Numbered from the stretch's first letter, positions 11,585 to 23,756 are shown. The stretch: DNA of 64,000 nucleotides from Aedes albopictus (GCF_035046485.1 NC_085138.1:324876129-324940128), one strand, 5' to 3'. The notes: generated from the sequence alone by a model not told the origin. A program made the numbers and translations.

Positions 11585-11830
11585 CTAAGCACTAAAACCA
11601 GTAAGCTTACTTCTGTTTCTACCCGCAATCATGTACTGCGTCTTGGTCGAACTTATTGTCAAGCTAACCTTCGCTGTTTTCTTCATCAGTGGAGCCAAAG
11701 TTTCCTCCACTGACGGGGTACGATCGATGCCGATGAGATCAATATCGTCCGTAAACCCGAGGAGCAAATGCGCCCGTATCGTGATGATAGTGTCATGCAG
11801 AGCAATGACACTAATCTCCTGAATGCAAAC
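11585..11830 (-). pseudogene. Non-LTR retrotransposon reverse-transcriptase fragment
   Basis: On the minus strand the translation LLGFTDDIDLIGIDRTPSVE followed by an LTISSTKTQYM segment matches the catalytic FADD-box region and thumb of non-LTR reverse transcriptases. One Asp-containing position is altered (FTDD for FADD). Only about 80 codons are left and no flanking domains are present. Confidence 0.8.
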
Positions 11831-12087
11831 GAGGTAGATACATCTGCATTATCCGCCAATTTTTTTGCTCACATAATGGTACGCTGCTTTAGAATAATAA
11901 TAAACAGATCATGAGTCTGCAAGTTGTACTCCTGAACAACATCAAGCCAATTTGTCCCACATCCAGTTTTATCATCATAAGATGTCCCATGTTCTATTTT
12001 GCAGCATTAGCTGCCTCAAGTTCATTTGTTTTGTTCAAAAGCTGTCCAATGTTTAATTTATACTCTTAAAAAGCTGTCTCACAAATA

Positions 12088-12332
12088 ATGAGGAGTTAGG
12101 AATGAGAAGTGAGCAATGAGGAATGAGAAGTAAACAGTGTTGAATGTGGAGTGAGCTGTGAAGTGAGAAAAATTTGGAGTAACCAGTAGTGTAAGCAGTG
12201 AAGAATGAGAAGAGAGTTTGTAGTTTGGAGTGAAAAGTTTGAAGAAGTTTGGAGTGACCAGTGAGGAGAAATAAGTGAAGAGAGATTGTAGTGAGGAGTG
12301 GGAAGAGAAGAATGAGAAGTGAGTGGTGTTAA
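12088..12332. repeat. Purine-rich imperfect repeat
   Basis: An imperfect tract built from words such as GAGTGAGGAATGAGAAG. The strong purine bias of one strand explains the open frame on the opposite strand, which I do not regard as a gene. Confidence 0.7.
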
Positions 12333-12684
12333 TTGAGAAATAGAGTTATGAAAAATTTTCAAAGGAATCTGTGGATGAATTTCTGTAGGAAAATTTACAA
12401 ATTTATTCCTGAAAGAATATCTGTAGAAATTTATGTCGCCGATAACGATTTTCACGTCACGCGGCGAGCAATCATCGTATGTCCACCCTACACTGGTGGA
12501 TATCAGATTTGAGTTTTCAAAAAGAATATTGGATGTATTTGAAGTTTCTAGTCAGTAAATCAGGGTAGTTTCGGTCATTCTAAAAGTATCATTAGACTAA
12601 TTGAAAAAGTAAAAGCAATTCTTTGTTCATTAGCTCTAATCAGTCAATATATCCTACCATTTAGTCCCAAACCCATACGGCCAT
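12333..12684. other. 3' flank of lipase 3
   Basis: No gene or clear element. Because lipase 3 is on the minus strand, its 3' untranslated region should lie here; I see no canonical AATAAA close to the stop. Confidence 0.4.
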
Positions 12685-13759
12685 TTATCCCATGGCAAAC
12701 GGGAAAGCAGAGTTCGTATTGAATCTAAACACACCGTTTACGCCACGACCATGGTTCGATGGTTCACCGCCCATTGCAGCGCTCGCTCCACTTGGTGTGC
12801 AATTGCCGGCGTTGACCTCGGCATGCGAAGCACACCGGGTGGCCCAGAATCCTACCGTAGTGGACACCGACTCGGCAAACAGTTCATGGGCTCGCGAGTG
12901 CGCGCAGTTTCCGGCCAAGTCAATTCCACATCCAGGCTGCGAGCGTCCTCCGTTGGGATAGAAGTTGGCATCACCAAGAGGGAGATCGAATCCCAACAAC
13001 CCAGCGTTGGAGAACACAGCTTCTACGTATTGTGCATCACTTGGAGCCATGATGTCGGACTGTCCCAGTGAAAACAGTGGACCTGCGGGGTCAAGGCCTA
13101 CAATGGTGTGAATTTGGCCGTTTTGGAATTTACCAGCACATCCAGCAGCGTGAGCTCCCAAACTGTGTCCAATCAAGCTGATACTATTCCGAGACATTCC
13201 GGTAGCTGAGACCATCGTATTGATCATCCGGGACATGATGTCTCCTACTGATTCTACACGGTTCCTGGCCGTGATGTAGTTGATCGTGTTAGCTCCTGCA
13301 CCCCAGTCAACGCTGATCACGTTGAACTCTCCAACGGTGAAGTAGTGCTGACGGATGTTACCGTGCAATCCGGAGGTTTCGCCACCGTTCCAGCCATGGA
13401 TGGTAAAACGAGTCGGATGAGCTGGATTGAAGTTGGAGTTGCTCACCGAAGCCGGGTTGTTCCACTGCAGAATTTGTCCATGAACTGGATTGCTACGCGT
13501 GAACAATCGGAAAATGACGTCGGTTTCCGGCGTGAAAAACGGCTCCAGCTCTGCTTCGATTACGCTGTAGGGATCCGGGTTGACCAAATGCAAGTTACCC
13601 GTTTCATCGCGAATCAGCGAAAGTCGTTGATCGATAGGGCTAGCTAGGGCTGAAAATTAGATCATCTGTTAGTATTAACTCCAGATCACTATGCAGTTCG
13701 CAATATAGTAACACACCTCCCAGAGTCAACAGCACGACGATGCCCACCGTAGTCTTCAT
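12685..13759 (-). CDS. Secreted lipase / phospholipase A1-like, lipase 3
   Basis: Minus-strand exons 13759-13717 and 13649-12685, with a 67 bp GT-AG phase-1 intron, encode 335 residues. Exon 1 is a hydrophobic signal peptide (MKTTVGIVVLLTLGG). HGW lies at 99-101. The triad is Ser177 in GHSLG, Asp201 in GLDPAG and His265 in CAHSR. The lid is seven residues between cysteines (CGIDLAGNC). No PLAT domain follows. Length and architecture match the other lipases here, but the gene is inverted relative to its neighbours. The promoter has both GATA and TATA elements. Known of the family: secreted acyl hydrolases. That it prefers phospholipid is inferred from the short lid. A long antisense frame over the same DNA is a shadow. 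Confidence 0.92.
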
Positions 13760-13769
13760 GATTGTTTAG

Positions 13770-13839
13770 ACTGAATCGTTTCGTTTGCCAGGGGGTTGAT
13801 TTATTATATACAAATGCGGCTTTGGGCGACAATCTTATC
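13770..13839 (-). promoter_or_regulatory. Core promoter of lipase 3: GATA, TATA and initiator
   Basis: On the minus strand GATAAG (13839-13834) precedes TATATAATAA (13810-13801), then an arthropod-type TCAGT initiator (13774-13770), about 30 bp after the TATA box and 10 bp before the ATG. All three lie in the expected order and spacing. Confidence 0.7.
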
Positions 13840-14192
13840 GCGATTTTGAACGACCTGCTGTTTGCCATTGATCACCTTAATCGCCTGAGCGGTTTTAACC
13901 CAAACCTACGTCACATGCTTGGTATAGCTATAATCAATTGCCCGCAACCTATTTGCCCACGTAAGTAGAGAAAATTAGGCGTAAAGATTGTCGCGCGATT
14001 TGCAACCGTTCTAGCAACAACAACCTACATAGCGATAACCAGCTAATACAATTGCGTGATAGCCATTCATCAAACCGGGAACTGATTTTTCACTTTCATC
14101 AGTCATCGAATGGATTTGATTGATTGATGCTAATACTGAAGATTAACTTCTGACAGTGTCGATCATTTCATGTTCTTGCTGTTTTTCGATTT

Positions 14193-14829
14193 AAGGCCGA
14201 ATTGAAAGATCTCCGATCTTGGCGATTGCCCGTCATCGCCTTAATCTGTGGCCAAGTCAAATTTCTGTTGACTTTCTCTGGTCCCTTGTTGAGACTGTGT
14301 CGCTATGAGCCTGCCTCTGCTGCAGTGTCCTGCTTGGTTTAAATCTACCGCTTGCTAACAGCTTTCATTACCACTCCAGCGTAGATTGTGGATGGCCCAC
14401 CTTCACTTTCGCTCCCAAATATCAATCACTATCGACTTTTGATGACATCGACGATGGAGCTCCACGTTAGAGATTCAATTGTGACGCCACCATGCGCAAT
14501 TTTTTTACTCCAGGTAGCTATTGATGAGAAGCTGCAGTGTTCTCCACTGATACACACCAGGTTTCACTGGCGTACAACAAGCAGCAAAGATTTCACGTAT
14601 GAATTGATGATTTGCCTTCTTGATCAGTGCACCCATGTCGATCTTGGCTTCGCCATCGGAAGCCATCTGGCCGTCTGGCTACCAAGATATGGGAGGTTTT
14701 CAACATTCTCCACTGCTTGCTGGAAAGGTTGACCGTATTTCTATTCAACGATTTGGTCTTGTTGGTGTTGATGGTAAGACCTGCCGCCGAGGAACAATTG
14801 GCTAAGATATCATCAACGTTAACAGCCAT
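14193..14829 (-). pseudogene. LINE reverse-transcriptase 3' region, copy A
   Basis: Minus-strand translation gives AAGLTINTNKTKSLNRNT, a typical post-FADD segment of a non-LTR reverse transcriptase. The following DNA parallels copy B at 14836-15449, including the RTKIRIFNSN-to-WRWIGHTLRR region, but is more frameshifted. It ends with the same GGCCGAATTGAAAGATCT word. Confidence 0.75.
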
Positions 14830-14835
14830 TTAGGT

Positions 14836-15449
14836 TGTTTTGTTGTTGTTTTCAGTCTAGGGCACCCAAGGTGGTGCAGAGGGCCGAATTGAAAGATCTG
14901 TCAAATTTCTGTCGACTTGCTTGATTTCGTTGTTGAGGATGTGCCGCCATGAGCCTTTGAGTCTATCTCTGCTGCGATGTCCTGCTGGGTTCCAATCTAA
15001 CGCTTGCTTGTAAATTTCGTATTCGCCCCTGCGTAGAGTGTGGCCGATCCACCTCCACTTTCGCTCCCGAATTTCTGTCGCTATCGGCTTTTGATGACAT
15101 CGACGATGGAGCTCCACGTTGGAGATCCAATTATGAGGCCACCATGCCCTATATAATTCGGGCATCTATTGATAAAGACCTGGAACCGTTGAGTGTTCTC
15201 CGCTAATACACACCAGGTTTCACTAGCGTACAGCAGTATATATTTCATGTTCGAGTTAAAGATTCGGATTTTGGTGCGTCGACTGATCTGGTTGTTTTTC
15301 CATGCAATTCTTAAACTCACAAAAGTAGCCTTCTTGATCCGTGTACCTATGTCGATTTTGGTGCAGTCATCGGACGCCATTTGGCTACCAAGATAATGGA
15401 AGCTTTCAACATTCTCAATTTCGAACAGAAGTGTAATCTGAAATCTCAT
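14836..15449 (-). pseudogene. LINE reverse-transcriptase 3' region, copy B
   Basis: The minus strand encodes FHYLGSQMASDD, ISRRTKIRIFNSN, LLYASETWCV and, in a shifted frame, WWPHNWISN and ERKWRWIGHTLRRG. These are hallmark C-terminal motifs of an insect endonuclease/reverse-transcriptase LINE. A frameshift near 15130 separates the two halves. Two tandem copies in one orientation suggest duplication or repeated insertion. Confidence 0.85.
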
Positions 15450-15869
15450 GAAATCATTTTTTAATCACTTAACCTAATTTACAGCTCTTTTGTCCACGAG
15501 GGTACTGCGTGAGCGATTCCAATAGGCACTTACACTTTGTACAGCGCCTAATTGTATTCTATTCTTATTTTATTATATTGTACTGGTTGCCTTTGCTGCT
15601 ATCACTTTTCTACCCTATCATGGTAGAATGATGAGCACGAGGATGTTGATGTGTGGCTGTTGGTTGTTCCTGCTTCCTGTCCGATTGGGGGTCCATTAAG
15701 GGTTGCCGTTCGCCGATGTCCAAGTATACGGGTTCCATTGGCGTAACTAGGATTTTTCCCTAGGGGGTGCCTAAGGGGTGCCAGTTTCAGTGGCTTCCTG
15801 GTTGGTTTGTTTTTTTTTTTTGTTAAGGGAAATACCGATTCACCCTCAATTTCTTAGTATAATGATATA
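15450..15869. other. Unassigned spacer
   Basis: No supported gene. A fragment around 15739-15780 (GGCGTAACTAGGATTTTTCC followed by GGGGGTGCC) resembles the end of an element, but I could not find its partner end. Confidence 0.35.
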
Positions 15870-16663
15870 TGGTATGTGGGGGCAAGATGGGTCAGGGGGC
15901 AAGATGAGTCAGTACCGTTTTCAACCGTACTGTTTATTTTTTGAATCTTTCTATAATTTTCCCAGATGAACGACGTGGATACACAAAAAAATGATATATT
16001 GTTTTTAAAATTCTTTACGTTCCTTACGCAGAAAAAAAATAAAATATTTTTTCGTTATACTCCTTATGCTATACATTCCATATAACTACGTGTAATGTGT
16101 AGACGGGGCTAGATGGGTCACCCTAATTTTTCGATATGTTTGCATAGATTTTAAAAATGTTTTATTTTTCATAGAAAGGCTATTATGTGACCTACATTAT
16201 CGAAGCGACTAGAGCGCTGAAAATTTGTGAACATATTTTTAATATTTTTCTACAAAAAATATAAGTTTTCAAAGTTTTTTATGGCTACCTGAATGAAAAT
16301 ATTCTATTTCTGAGAATAATCTACCGATATGTTTCAACACTTTTTTCATGTAATCTGTACGTATGTGAAGCTTAGATGTATAGAGAAAAAATAAAAGATC
16401 TAGTATTTTTTGTTGGAAAAAAAATCAAATTTCTGATAGCTGACCCATCTTGCCCCCGTAGAAATGAGGTGGGGCAAGATGGGTCATATTTTGACAATTG
16501 TTTGTCAAGAAGCAGGTTTCAAACTGTATGACCTTTCTATACCCTTACATCATAGCTGACTAGTGTATCTGGAAGTCGTGACAGAAAACAGAGAAATGCT
16601 ATTTATATTCAGAATGTTATAGGGATCCATTTCTTAGGTGACCCATCCTGCCCCCACTTACCA
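15870..16663. mobile_element. TA-flanked element with reiterated GGGGCAAGATGGGTCA
   Basis: TA dinucleotides (15868-15869, 16664-16665) flank inverted ends TGGTATGTGGGGGCAAG. The word GGGGCAAGATGGGTCA or its complement appears near both ends and again at about 16100 and 16440-16490. There is no coding capacity. It has the same design as the elements at 39569-42145 and 56771-57680. Confidence 0.8.
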
Positions 16664-17584
16664 TACTGCGTCGCGGGAAAAATTCAAACGCGCTGTATTA
16701 TAAAGAACAGTTTTTTTTTTTGGAAAATCCAAACCGTTGTACTGATTTAACACTTTCTCCGTCATATGAGGTTTGAAAACTTGTTTGCGTATAATAAATG
16801 GAATTTGCATTTTCAGTTTGAACTTAACAATTATCGTGACAACCTCTTTGTTTTGTGGATAGAAAACAATCAGGTCCGTAAAAATATATTTTCAGAGCAG
16901 TTACTAGAAGCGCAAATCTCGGAAACTATTATAAAATATCCACAAATTTGCGTGTAACTTGTATTATAGTTCCGTCCTGAAGCTTCACGAACATATTATC
17001 AATCCAGTTGAAACCTGAAATTTGGTGCGAGAGAACTTCGATTTTTCTCTTCGGGATTCTGATGCTCGCACCAAATTCCAATTTTGACTGGATGATGATA
17101 TATCTGCAGAAGGGAATGAAATTTTGACTTAGGTAGTCAAAATTTCAGCTCCGTACATTTTGGATAATCGATTCTTGTTTAATATTCCTCAGGGAATATT
17201 TCTGTCAATTTATTTGGAAATTGTTTAGCAATTTATTTCAATTGAGACTTCTTTTGGTAATCTCTCAGTAGTTTCTTTGGGTTTGGTAAATTTCTTCGGT
17301 AATATCTTCGGCATTTTCTTTAATAATAATTTATTTAGTAATATGTTTGGAATTTGGTATTAAGCGCCTTTCACGCTTCCTTTGAAAATTTCATTGGCAA
17401 TTCTTCCGGAAACTTCTTTGGAAATTTCGTTAGGAGTTTATTTGGCTTTTTTATTTCATTCGCCAATTTTTTAGTAGTGTTTCAAGCATTATTTTCTTAA
17501 TGTCAGCACTTTTATTGATATTTGCTTCAATTATTTTAATTTTACCCTTCAGGCAATTCTTTTGGGTATTCTTTTAGTGAAGCC
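16664..17584. repeat. AT-rich spacer grading into TTTGGAAATTTC repeats
   Basis: From about 17160 the sequence becomes degenerate repeats of TTCTTTGGAAATTTC type. No coding region is supported; the 63-codon frame at 16766-16957 has no recognisable motif. Confidence 0.45.
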
Positions 17585-17587
17585 TTT

Positions 17588-18046
17588 GGGGCCGTTCATA
17601 AACCACGTAGACTTTTTGGGGGGAGGGGGGGGGTCAGGCCCATATAGCCGAGGCGGTAAACGCACGGGTATTCAGCATGACCATGCTGAGGGTGACGGGT
17701 TCGATTCCCGGTCGGTCCAGGATCTTTTCGTAAAGGAAATTTCCTTGACTTCCTTGGGCATAGAGTATCTTCGTGCCTGCCACACGATATACACATGCAA
17801 AATGGTCATTGGCAGAGGAAGCTCTCAGTTAAAAACTGTGGAAGTGCTCATAGAACACTAAGCTGAGAAGCAGGCTTTGTCCCAGTGAGGACGTTACGCC
17901 AAGAAGAGGAGAGGAGGGGGGGGTCAGGCAAAAGTCTACGCTCCATACAAATTTCAAAATTTTTGTATGAACAAAAGTCTACGAGGGGGGAGGGGGGGGG
18001 GTCTGAGATGGCCAAAATTTGGTCTACGTGGTTTATGAACAGCCCC
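17588..18046. mobile_element. Harbinger-like MITE interrupted by a SINE
   Basis: The ends GGGGCCGTTCATAAACCACG and the inverted CGTGGTTTATGAAC...GCCCC are flanked by TTT (17585-17587, 18047-18049). Three-base duplications and G-rich ends fit PIF/Harbinger-type MITEs, although the usual target is TWA. A SINE with its own duplication lies inside. Confidence 0.7.
17640..17915 (+). mobile_element. tRNA-derived SINE with G-rich TSD
   Basis: The head contains ATAGCCGAGGCGGTAAACGC (A box) and GGGTTCGATTCCCGG (B box); the body ends GTTACGCCAAGAAGAG. GGGGGGGTCAGGC flanks both sides (ending at 17639 and 17929). The same family occurs at 36040-36319 (complete, minus strand) and 27757-27902 (3' fragment). 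The head looks like a tRNA but the element is a SINE, not a tRNA gene. Confidence 0.9.
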
Positions 18047-18116
18047 TTTGGTAATTCATTTGACAATGACTCTGGAAATTTCCTCACATTTTTTTTGGAA
18101 ATGTCTTCGGCAGGTC

Positions 18117-18775
18117 TGTTCACGCCGTACGTGAACTATCTTTGCTGCTTATTATTTTGGCCACTACTCTAAACCACTGTTCAAACGGGTGTCCACTGCA
18201 TGTGACACTATATCATCTCTGCTGTAGCCTGACTCTGCTCCCTTGCTCATCATCGCAGTAAAAGCGGCTGAAATATAGTCGATCGATGAGTAGAACAATG
18301 CATCATCTGCTTGCCAGCCGTATCCATCGGTATACGGGGCAGAGTAATGCTCTTCCTGCCGCCAACCAGTCCCTACCTTCTTTATCGCTTACTATCTATT
18401 ACCTAGCAATAGAAGAAAGGATCGTGAATTATCAGATCAGTACGTTTGTTGATAGCCGTCCAGAACGGTCCACCGGCACAGTGAACATGTGCCCCGCGCG
18501 CCGCGTCGCAGCGTCGCAACCCTCGCCCACAGGTCGGGAACGGGTGCAGTTGTCTAATGCTAAATTGTATATAGTGTAAATAGCTTGAACTTATCTCTAT
18601 CTTGCATGTGCGTAATAAACCCATGAACTAAAGTTTTGTGTTTGAGTTGTATTTCCGTGAAAGAAATTAGTGATTACGCACCTAGTCGTTGTGTGTAAAA
18701 GAAGTTCAACAGTTACACATTTTCTACTCACTGCACCCGGGCCATGAGTACGGTCAGTGATATCCGGCGTCAACA
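18117..18775. mobile_element. Solo LTR, 659 bp, 5-bp TSD
   Basis: It begins TGTTCACGCC and ends GGCGTCAACA, with exact AGGTC duplications at 18112-18116 and 18776-18780. An AATAAA poly(A) signal lies at about 18613. TGTT/AACA ends with a 5-bp duplication fit a BEL/Pao or Gypsy LTR left by recombination; the superfamily is not resolved. Small open frames inside are incidental. Confidence 0.85.
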
Positions 18776-18780
18776 AGGTC

Positions 18781-19690
18781 ATTCTACTTTTCTTTTGGAT
18801 TTTCGTCAATTTTTTGGACTTTTATTATCTATGCTATTCAGTATTCCTTCGCCAATTCCTTCGAGAACTCCTTCGAAAATTCTTTTATAAATCGCTTCTA
18901 TAATTTTAATGATAATTCTTTAGACAATTTCTACCGTAATTACGTAATAAATTCCTGCAGCAGATGATTTCGGACTATCTTCGGCATTTCCGATGTTACT
19001 TGCATTGATAAATTTATTTGGTAATTTCATCAGCAATTCCATTGGAAATTTGAGAAACTTCGATTATTATTTTGGGAACTTCTTCGGTAATTCCTTTGGA
19101 AATTCTTAGAGATTTCCTTCGGGAATTAATTTGAAAACACATCTTTGGCGGCTCTTTAATTCTGTCACAGTGATTCTACGGCGATTACTTCTGGAATTCC
19201 TCTAAAGTTTCTTCAGAAATTCCTTCGATGTTTCCGGAAAATTCTTTGACAATTTCTCGGCTGTTTATTTTGCGATTGGATTTGGCTATTTTCTTACGGA
19301 ATTCCTCAAGTAATTCTTATATAAATGTTTTTGGCAACTACTTTGAAAGTTTTAAGGTAAATTGTAATGATTTTTTTTCCGGAAATTGCTTTGGAAATTT
19401 GCCAGGAAGGTTTTCGTGATATTCATAGGATTTTCTTTGAGCAAGTCCAGTTGAGAATTTCTGAATTTCAAGGTCAGCAATTTTCGGAAGCAGTATATGA
19501 ATACAATTAAATCATAGAGAATAGCAAAAGTAATCACGATAAAATTGCCTGAGAGAATTGCAAAATAACTGAAAAAGAAATTGCTGAAATAATTTCAGAG
19601 GATAGGCATTGAAATTATAGAAATAAAAATCTAAAGCAATTGCTGATGAATGACTACAACAGGAATTTTCAAAAAGTGAAAACAACCATG
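18781..19690. repeat. Degenerate TTCGGCAATTCC repeats
   Basis: Diverged units of the TTCCTTCGGAAATTCTTTGG type fill this span. No gene is seen. Confidence 0.5.
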
Positions 19691-19698
19691 CCGAAGGA

Positions 19699-19825
19699 GC
19701 CCTCAAATAAATGGCCATACTGGGGTCTAGCGAATACGGAGTCGTGGGTTTGAATCCCACCAGAACGCGATTTTTTTCACAAATTCATCGCTCAATTTTT
19801 TGGTGCCTTCTAATCAAGTTGTTCT
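19699..19825 (+). mobile_element. tRNA-derived SINE, 5' degenerate
   Basis: GGTCTAGCGAATACGGAG and GTGGGTTTGAATCCCACC form an anticodon-arm-like and T-arm-like region, followed by a tail ending GTGCCTTCTAATCAAG. It matches the better-kept minus-strand copy at 29306-29448. The T arm pairs well, but the acceptor stem is absent, so it is not a functional tRNA. Confidence 0.75.
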
Positions 19826-22070
19826 CCCCGTTTATTCCTATAGGATTTCACTAAAGAGTTGTCTAGCAATACCTCCTAGGATTTCTCTGGTAATTCCAAC
19901 TATTCTCGAAATTTGTTAAGGAATTCCTACAGAGATTTCTATTGGGATTCCTTCAGTGGAATTCGTTGAAGAGGGCCAAGAGGAGTTCCAGGAGTAACAC
20001 CATGATTAATTTCTAGAGTAATCCATGATTAAAAACTCTAAAGGAATTCTTGGTTGAGTCTTTAGGAAAATCCCTGAAAAAACAAAGGCATTTCTGGAAG
20101 TTTCACAGGAAAATTTCGAAGAAGAAGCTCAGCAGGGATTCCTGCAGGAATCTCAGTAAGAAATTCTGGAGGAGACCTAGGAGGCATGCCCGAAATATTA
20201 GAAGCAGCAGGAATCGCTGATGGAATCCCAGAAGATAAATGTCAAGAGAAGTTTCGGAGGAATCTAATGAGAAATATTTGGAGAAATCCCAGGAAAAAAA
20301 ACGTTTAGGATTTCTGCAAGGCTGCTAGGATGATTTCCTTGAATAATTCCAGTAAGTTTTTGAAGAAATCCCTGTAGAAATTCTTGGAAGAATCCCTAGA
20401 AGAATTCGAAGACATATTATAGTAAAAATTTCTGGAGGAGTCCTAGGAAAAATTGCTGACAGAATTACAGCAGAAATAACTTGAGAAATCCAGCTGAAAT
20501 TCCTGTAGGAAAGCCAATAAGAGTTTCCTGGAGAAAATCCATGAGAAAATTATGAGAGAATCCTTGGATAAAATATCTTGGATAAAAATTCCTGGAGGAA
20601 TCACCGGAGAGCTTCTGAAGACATCACAAAAAAACCTCAGGAACTATTCTTAGAAGGGTTCTTGGATGTATCATTGTAGAAATCACAACAGAAATCCTAG
20701 GAGGAATTGCTGGAGTAAAATATATTGGAGTTTTCAGAGAAACCTCATCAGGAATGCCTGAGGGAATCTAAAGAATAAATCCTTGGAAAACCTAGAAAAG
20801 CCCCTGCAAGAGTCGGTAGAGGTTTCTAGAAAAATATGTAAAGCAAACCCTGAAGAAATCACAGGAGGAATTTCCCGGAAGAATTTCAGCCATAATGCTA
20901 GGTTAAATTCATATAGGAAACACCAGAAGAATTTCTAGACATATGTATCATAGTAAGAACTTCTGGAGGAATTGCTGGAAGAACCGCAGGAGAAGTTGTT
21001 TGAAATATTCTTGGAGGAAGGCCAAAATTCTGAAGGAATTCCATGACGAATTTCTAGAGGAAGTTTTGAATGAAATCTCTAGAGGAATTCCTGGATGAAT
21101 CCTTGGAGAAATCACTGGTAGAACAATCAAACGAATTTCTGCGAGAACGGAGATTACCAGGTAAGATCTCAGCCAAAAAGCCAGGAGAATGCTCTAGAAG
21201 AATCCGTAGCATAATTTCTGGTATACCACAGTTAGAATTTCTGGAGGAAGAATAGCTGGAAGAACCTCAGGAATTGTTTGAGCAATCCCAGCAGGAATAT
21301 CTGAAGGAATTCCTAGAATTCCGGGAGGTATCATAGAAATAATTTTTAGAAAAATTTTTGAATCAGGAATGTCGAGGGTATCCTAAGTTCCTCTAACAAA
21401 TGCTTGGAGGAATAGCTACAGCTCTCCTTGAAATAAGCGATAGAAGTGTACTGAAGGAATCCCTAATGGAATCGCAGGAGGAATCACAGGAGGAATGCCA
21501 GGAGAAATCCCTAGAAGTATTTCTGAAGGAGTTCTAGAGGGAATTGCTTGAAGAATTCCAGTTAAAATTCATAGAGGAAGGTCAATAGAAGTTCTTGGAG
21601 AAATCCCTTGTGGAATTTCTTGAGGATAAATCTTTGAAGGAATCTCGGGAAGAATTACCGAAGGGATTTTTAGATAAATCCCATGGACATTTTCCTGAAG
21701 AATTTCTAGAAGTACTTCCTTTGTAGAATTCCTGAAGGTACAGAGAATTTTGGGACGAGTTCTAAGAGAATTTGCTGGAAGAATCTCAGCAGGAGTTTCC
21801 TGAGGAGTCCTAGCCACAATTCCCGAAAGAAGGTCAATAAAACCTCCTGCAGGAATTCCATGAGAAATTTCTGGAAGTATCTCTGAATATAATCGCTGAA
21901 GGAATTCCTGAAAAATCACTCTGCAGAAATTTCTTGTGTGTACAACCCCATCAAGAATCAGAATCCTAAGGGAGGTTTATTGAAAAAATATCGGGAGGAA
22001 TCCATAAAGGAGGCCTAGAGAAATCACTGTTTAAAAAGATAGAGGTATTTCTGGAGGAATCTATGGAGAA
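19826..22070. repeat. Long 23-nt-type repeat tract, purine-strand orientation
   Basis: Units such as GGAATTCCTGGAGAAATCCC follow one another for 2.2 kb. In the stretch I counted (about 21490-21580) the units are 23-24 nt. Orientation is opposite to the tracts at 26.5-30 kb. No gene. Confidence 0.6.
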
Positions 22071-22599
22071 GTCTATTCATTGTTCTTATCAATATCCAAA
22101 ACGCGTACAACAGGTATATAAGTAATTCCGGGTGTACTTAAGTTTCGTTCAAATGTGCCATTATAATAAGTATTGGAATTATTTTGTGAAGTTTTATATT
22201 TAAGATGCCTGTCAAGGAAAAAAGGGAATTAAAAATTCCCAATTTTAGCGTGACGTACTTAATGGATGCTCCCTTGGTACTGATAGTCGTAGTTAATAAA
22301 AGTAATTAAAAAATATACCGATACATAGTCTCAAATATACAACCGTGAGGTAAGATGAGCATTGTTGAAATCCACAGTGGCGGCGAACAGAAACATCGCC
22401 CCCACCAACAGCACATACACTGTGTGCTGTCTAGTGTGTGTTCAATGTTTGTTTATGAATCTCCAAGACTCCCTTCAGTATAGGTCATCGGATCTACAAG
22501 TGTTATCAGTCTGGAACGTATTGAATCCTTTCTAAAACTACCTTAAACGTTTATGAAACGCATGGAAATCCTCCTAAAACTCACCTGGGAGCAGTGATT
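22071..22599. other. Unassigned non-repetitive spacer
   Basis: No coding region, RNA or bounded element is supported here. Confidence 0.4.
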
Positions 22600-22915
22600 C
22601 AAAATATGTTTTCAAAAATTGTATTTAGGGCCTCTTGCACTCCTTAAAACCTTCTGTAACACCCCTGAATCCCTCTGACTTCTCCGAAACCGACTGACAA
22701 TCCTCTGAAACTTCCTGAAATGCCTCCAAAACCACTTGAAACTCCCTCGGACCCATTTTAAGCCACCTAAGTATCTCTTAAGCCCCTGAAAATCCTCTGA
22801 AACTTATTCAAATACTTTCGAAAACCCCCTGAAAACTCCTTGAACCCCATGCAACGGTCCTGAAATATTATCGTGTACCCTGAAATCCCCAAGGAACCCC
22901 TGTAACGCACTTGGT
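22600..22915. repeat. Degenerate CCTGAAACCCC repeats
   Basis: Short variants of CCTCTGAAACTTCC recur about every 12-25 nt. The same class reappears at about 23660-23755 and 34300-35075. Confidence 0.6.
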
Positions 22916-22963
22916 GTAGGAAATACGTCCAGATCGGTACAAAAGGTCCTTTATTATGACATA

Positions 22964-23438
22964 ATGGTCCACAGCACAACTTTGTGCTGGCCTGCTTACT
23001 CAATAGAGCTAGTAAACTATAGAGGAAGAATGTCGCTGACGTCGCCGCCGCAACATCTCTTGCTGGCGGAGATAGGCAGGTATATAAGTGTCAAAGCGAA
23101 AAAGTATGCAGTTTGACAGATAGATACCCGGCATGTTTTCGAACGAGAACAAAGGGAACACCAGCGACATTCGTCCTCTATAGTTTATTAACTCTATTGC
23201 TTACTCTCACAGGAAATTTGACGTTTGAGCGGTGCCGACACCTCTCAAACGTCAAATTTCGCGTGAGAGTAAGCAGGCTAGTATAGATTCGTGCAGTGAA
23301 CCATGGTCCACTGCATGAATTTATTCTGGCCTGCTTACTCTCACACGAAATTTGACGTTTGAGAGGTGTCGGCACCACTCAAACGTCAAATTTCGTGTGA
23401 GAGTAAGCAGGCCAGAATAAATTCGTGCAGTGGACCAT
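22964..23438. mobile_element. Compound palindromic element
   Basis: The ends ATGGTCCACAGCAC and the inverted GTGCAGTGGACCAT enclose two copies of an 80 bp palindrome built on TCAAACGTCAAATTTCG (about 23203-23280 and 23333-23410). A second copy of the host sequence at about 23577-23655 lacks it (GACATATTTACTACG), so an empty site is present in the same window. No coding capacity. Confidence 0.8.
23002..23198. mobile_element. hAT-like MITE with exact 8-bp TSD
   Basis: The ends AATAGAGCTAGTAAACTATAG and their inverted partner run into about 37 bp arms. GCTTACTC is duplicated exactly at 22994-23001 and 23199-23206. It sits inside the compound palindrome. The centre contains CGTCGCCGCCG. Confidence 0.85.
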
Positions 23439-23756
23439 ACACTTATTTACTATGTTTCCTACAGCAAAGCCTACTACAGTTCGGCCATTCTGATCAAACT
23501 TCTCATAGCAGGCTACTCCAAATTTTGACGGAACAGTTCCTGAAAATTGAGGTTTCTATCCCACTTCTGAAATGTAGGGAACACGTCCAACTCGGTACAA
23601 AAGGTTCATTATTATGACATATTTACTACGTTTATTACAGCAAAGCCTACTACACTGAGTGCCTTCAAAACCCCCGGAAACACCGCTGTAACGCGTCTGA
23701 AACTCGCTGAAAATCATCTGAAATATCTCCGAGAAATCCCTGAAACCACATCGAAG

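Noticed and set aside
12692..13647. Several frames antisense to lipase 3
   Set aside because: Same reason: shadows of the sense exon.
17640..17725. Possible tRNA gene on the plus strand
   Set aside because: It is the head of a SINE with a 270-bp body and a target-site duplication; a complete sister copy is at 36040-36319.
18286..18624. Two overlapping frames on opposite strands
   Set aside because: They lie inside the solo LTR bounded by AGGTC duplications.
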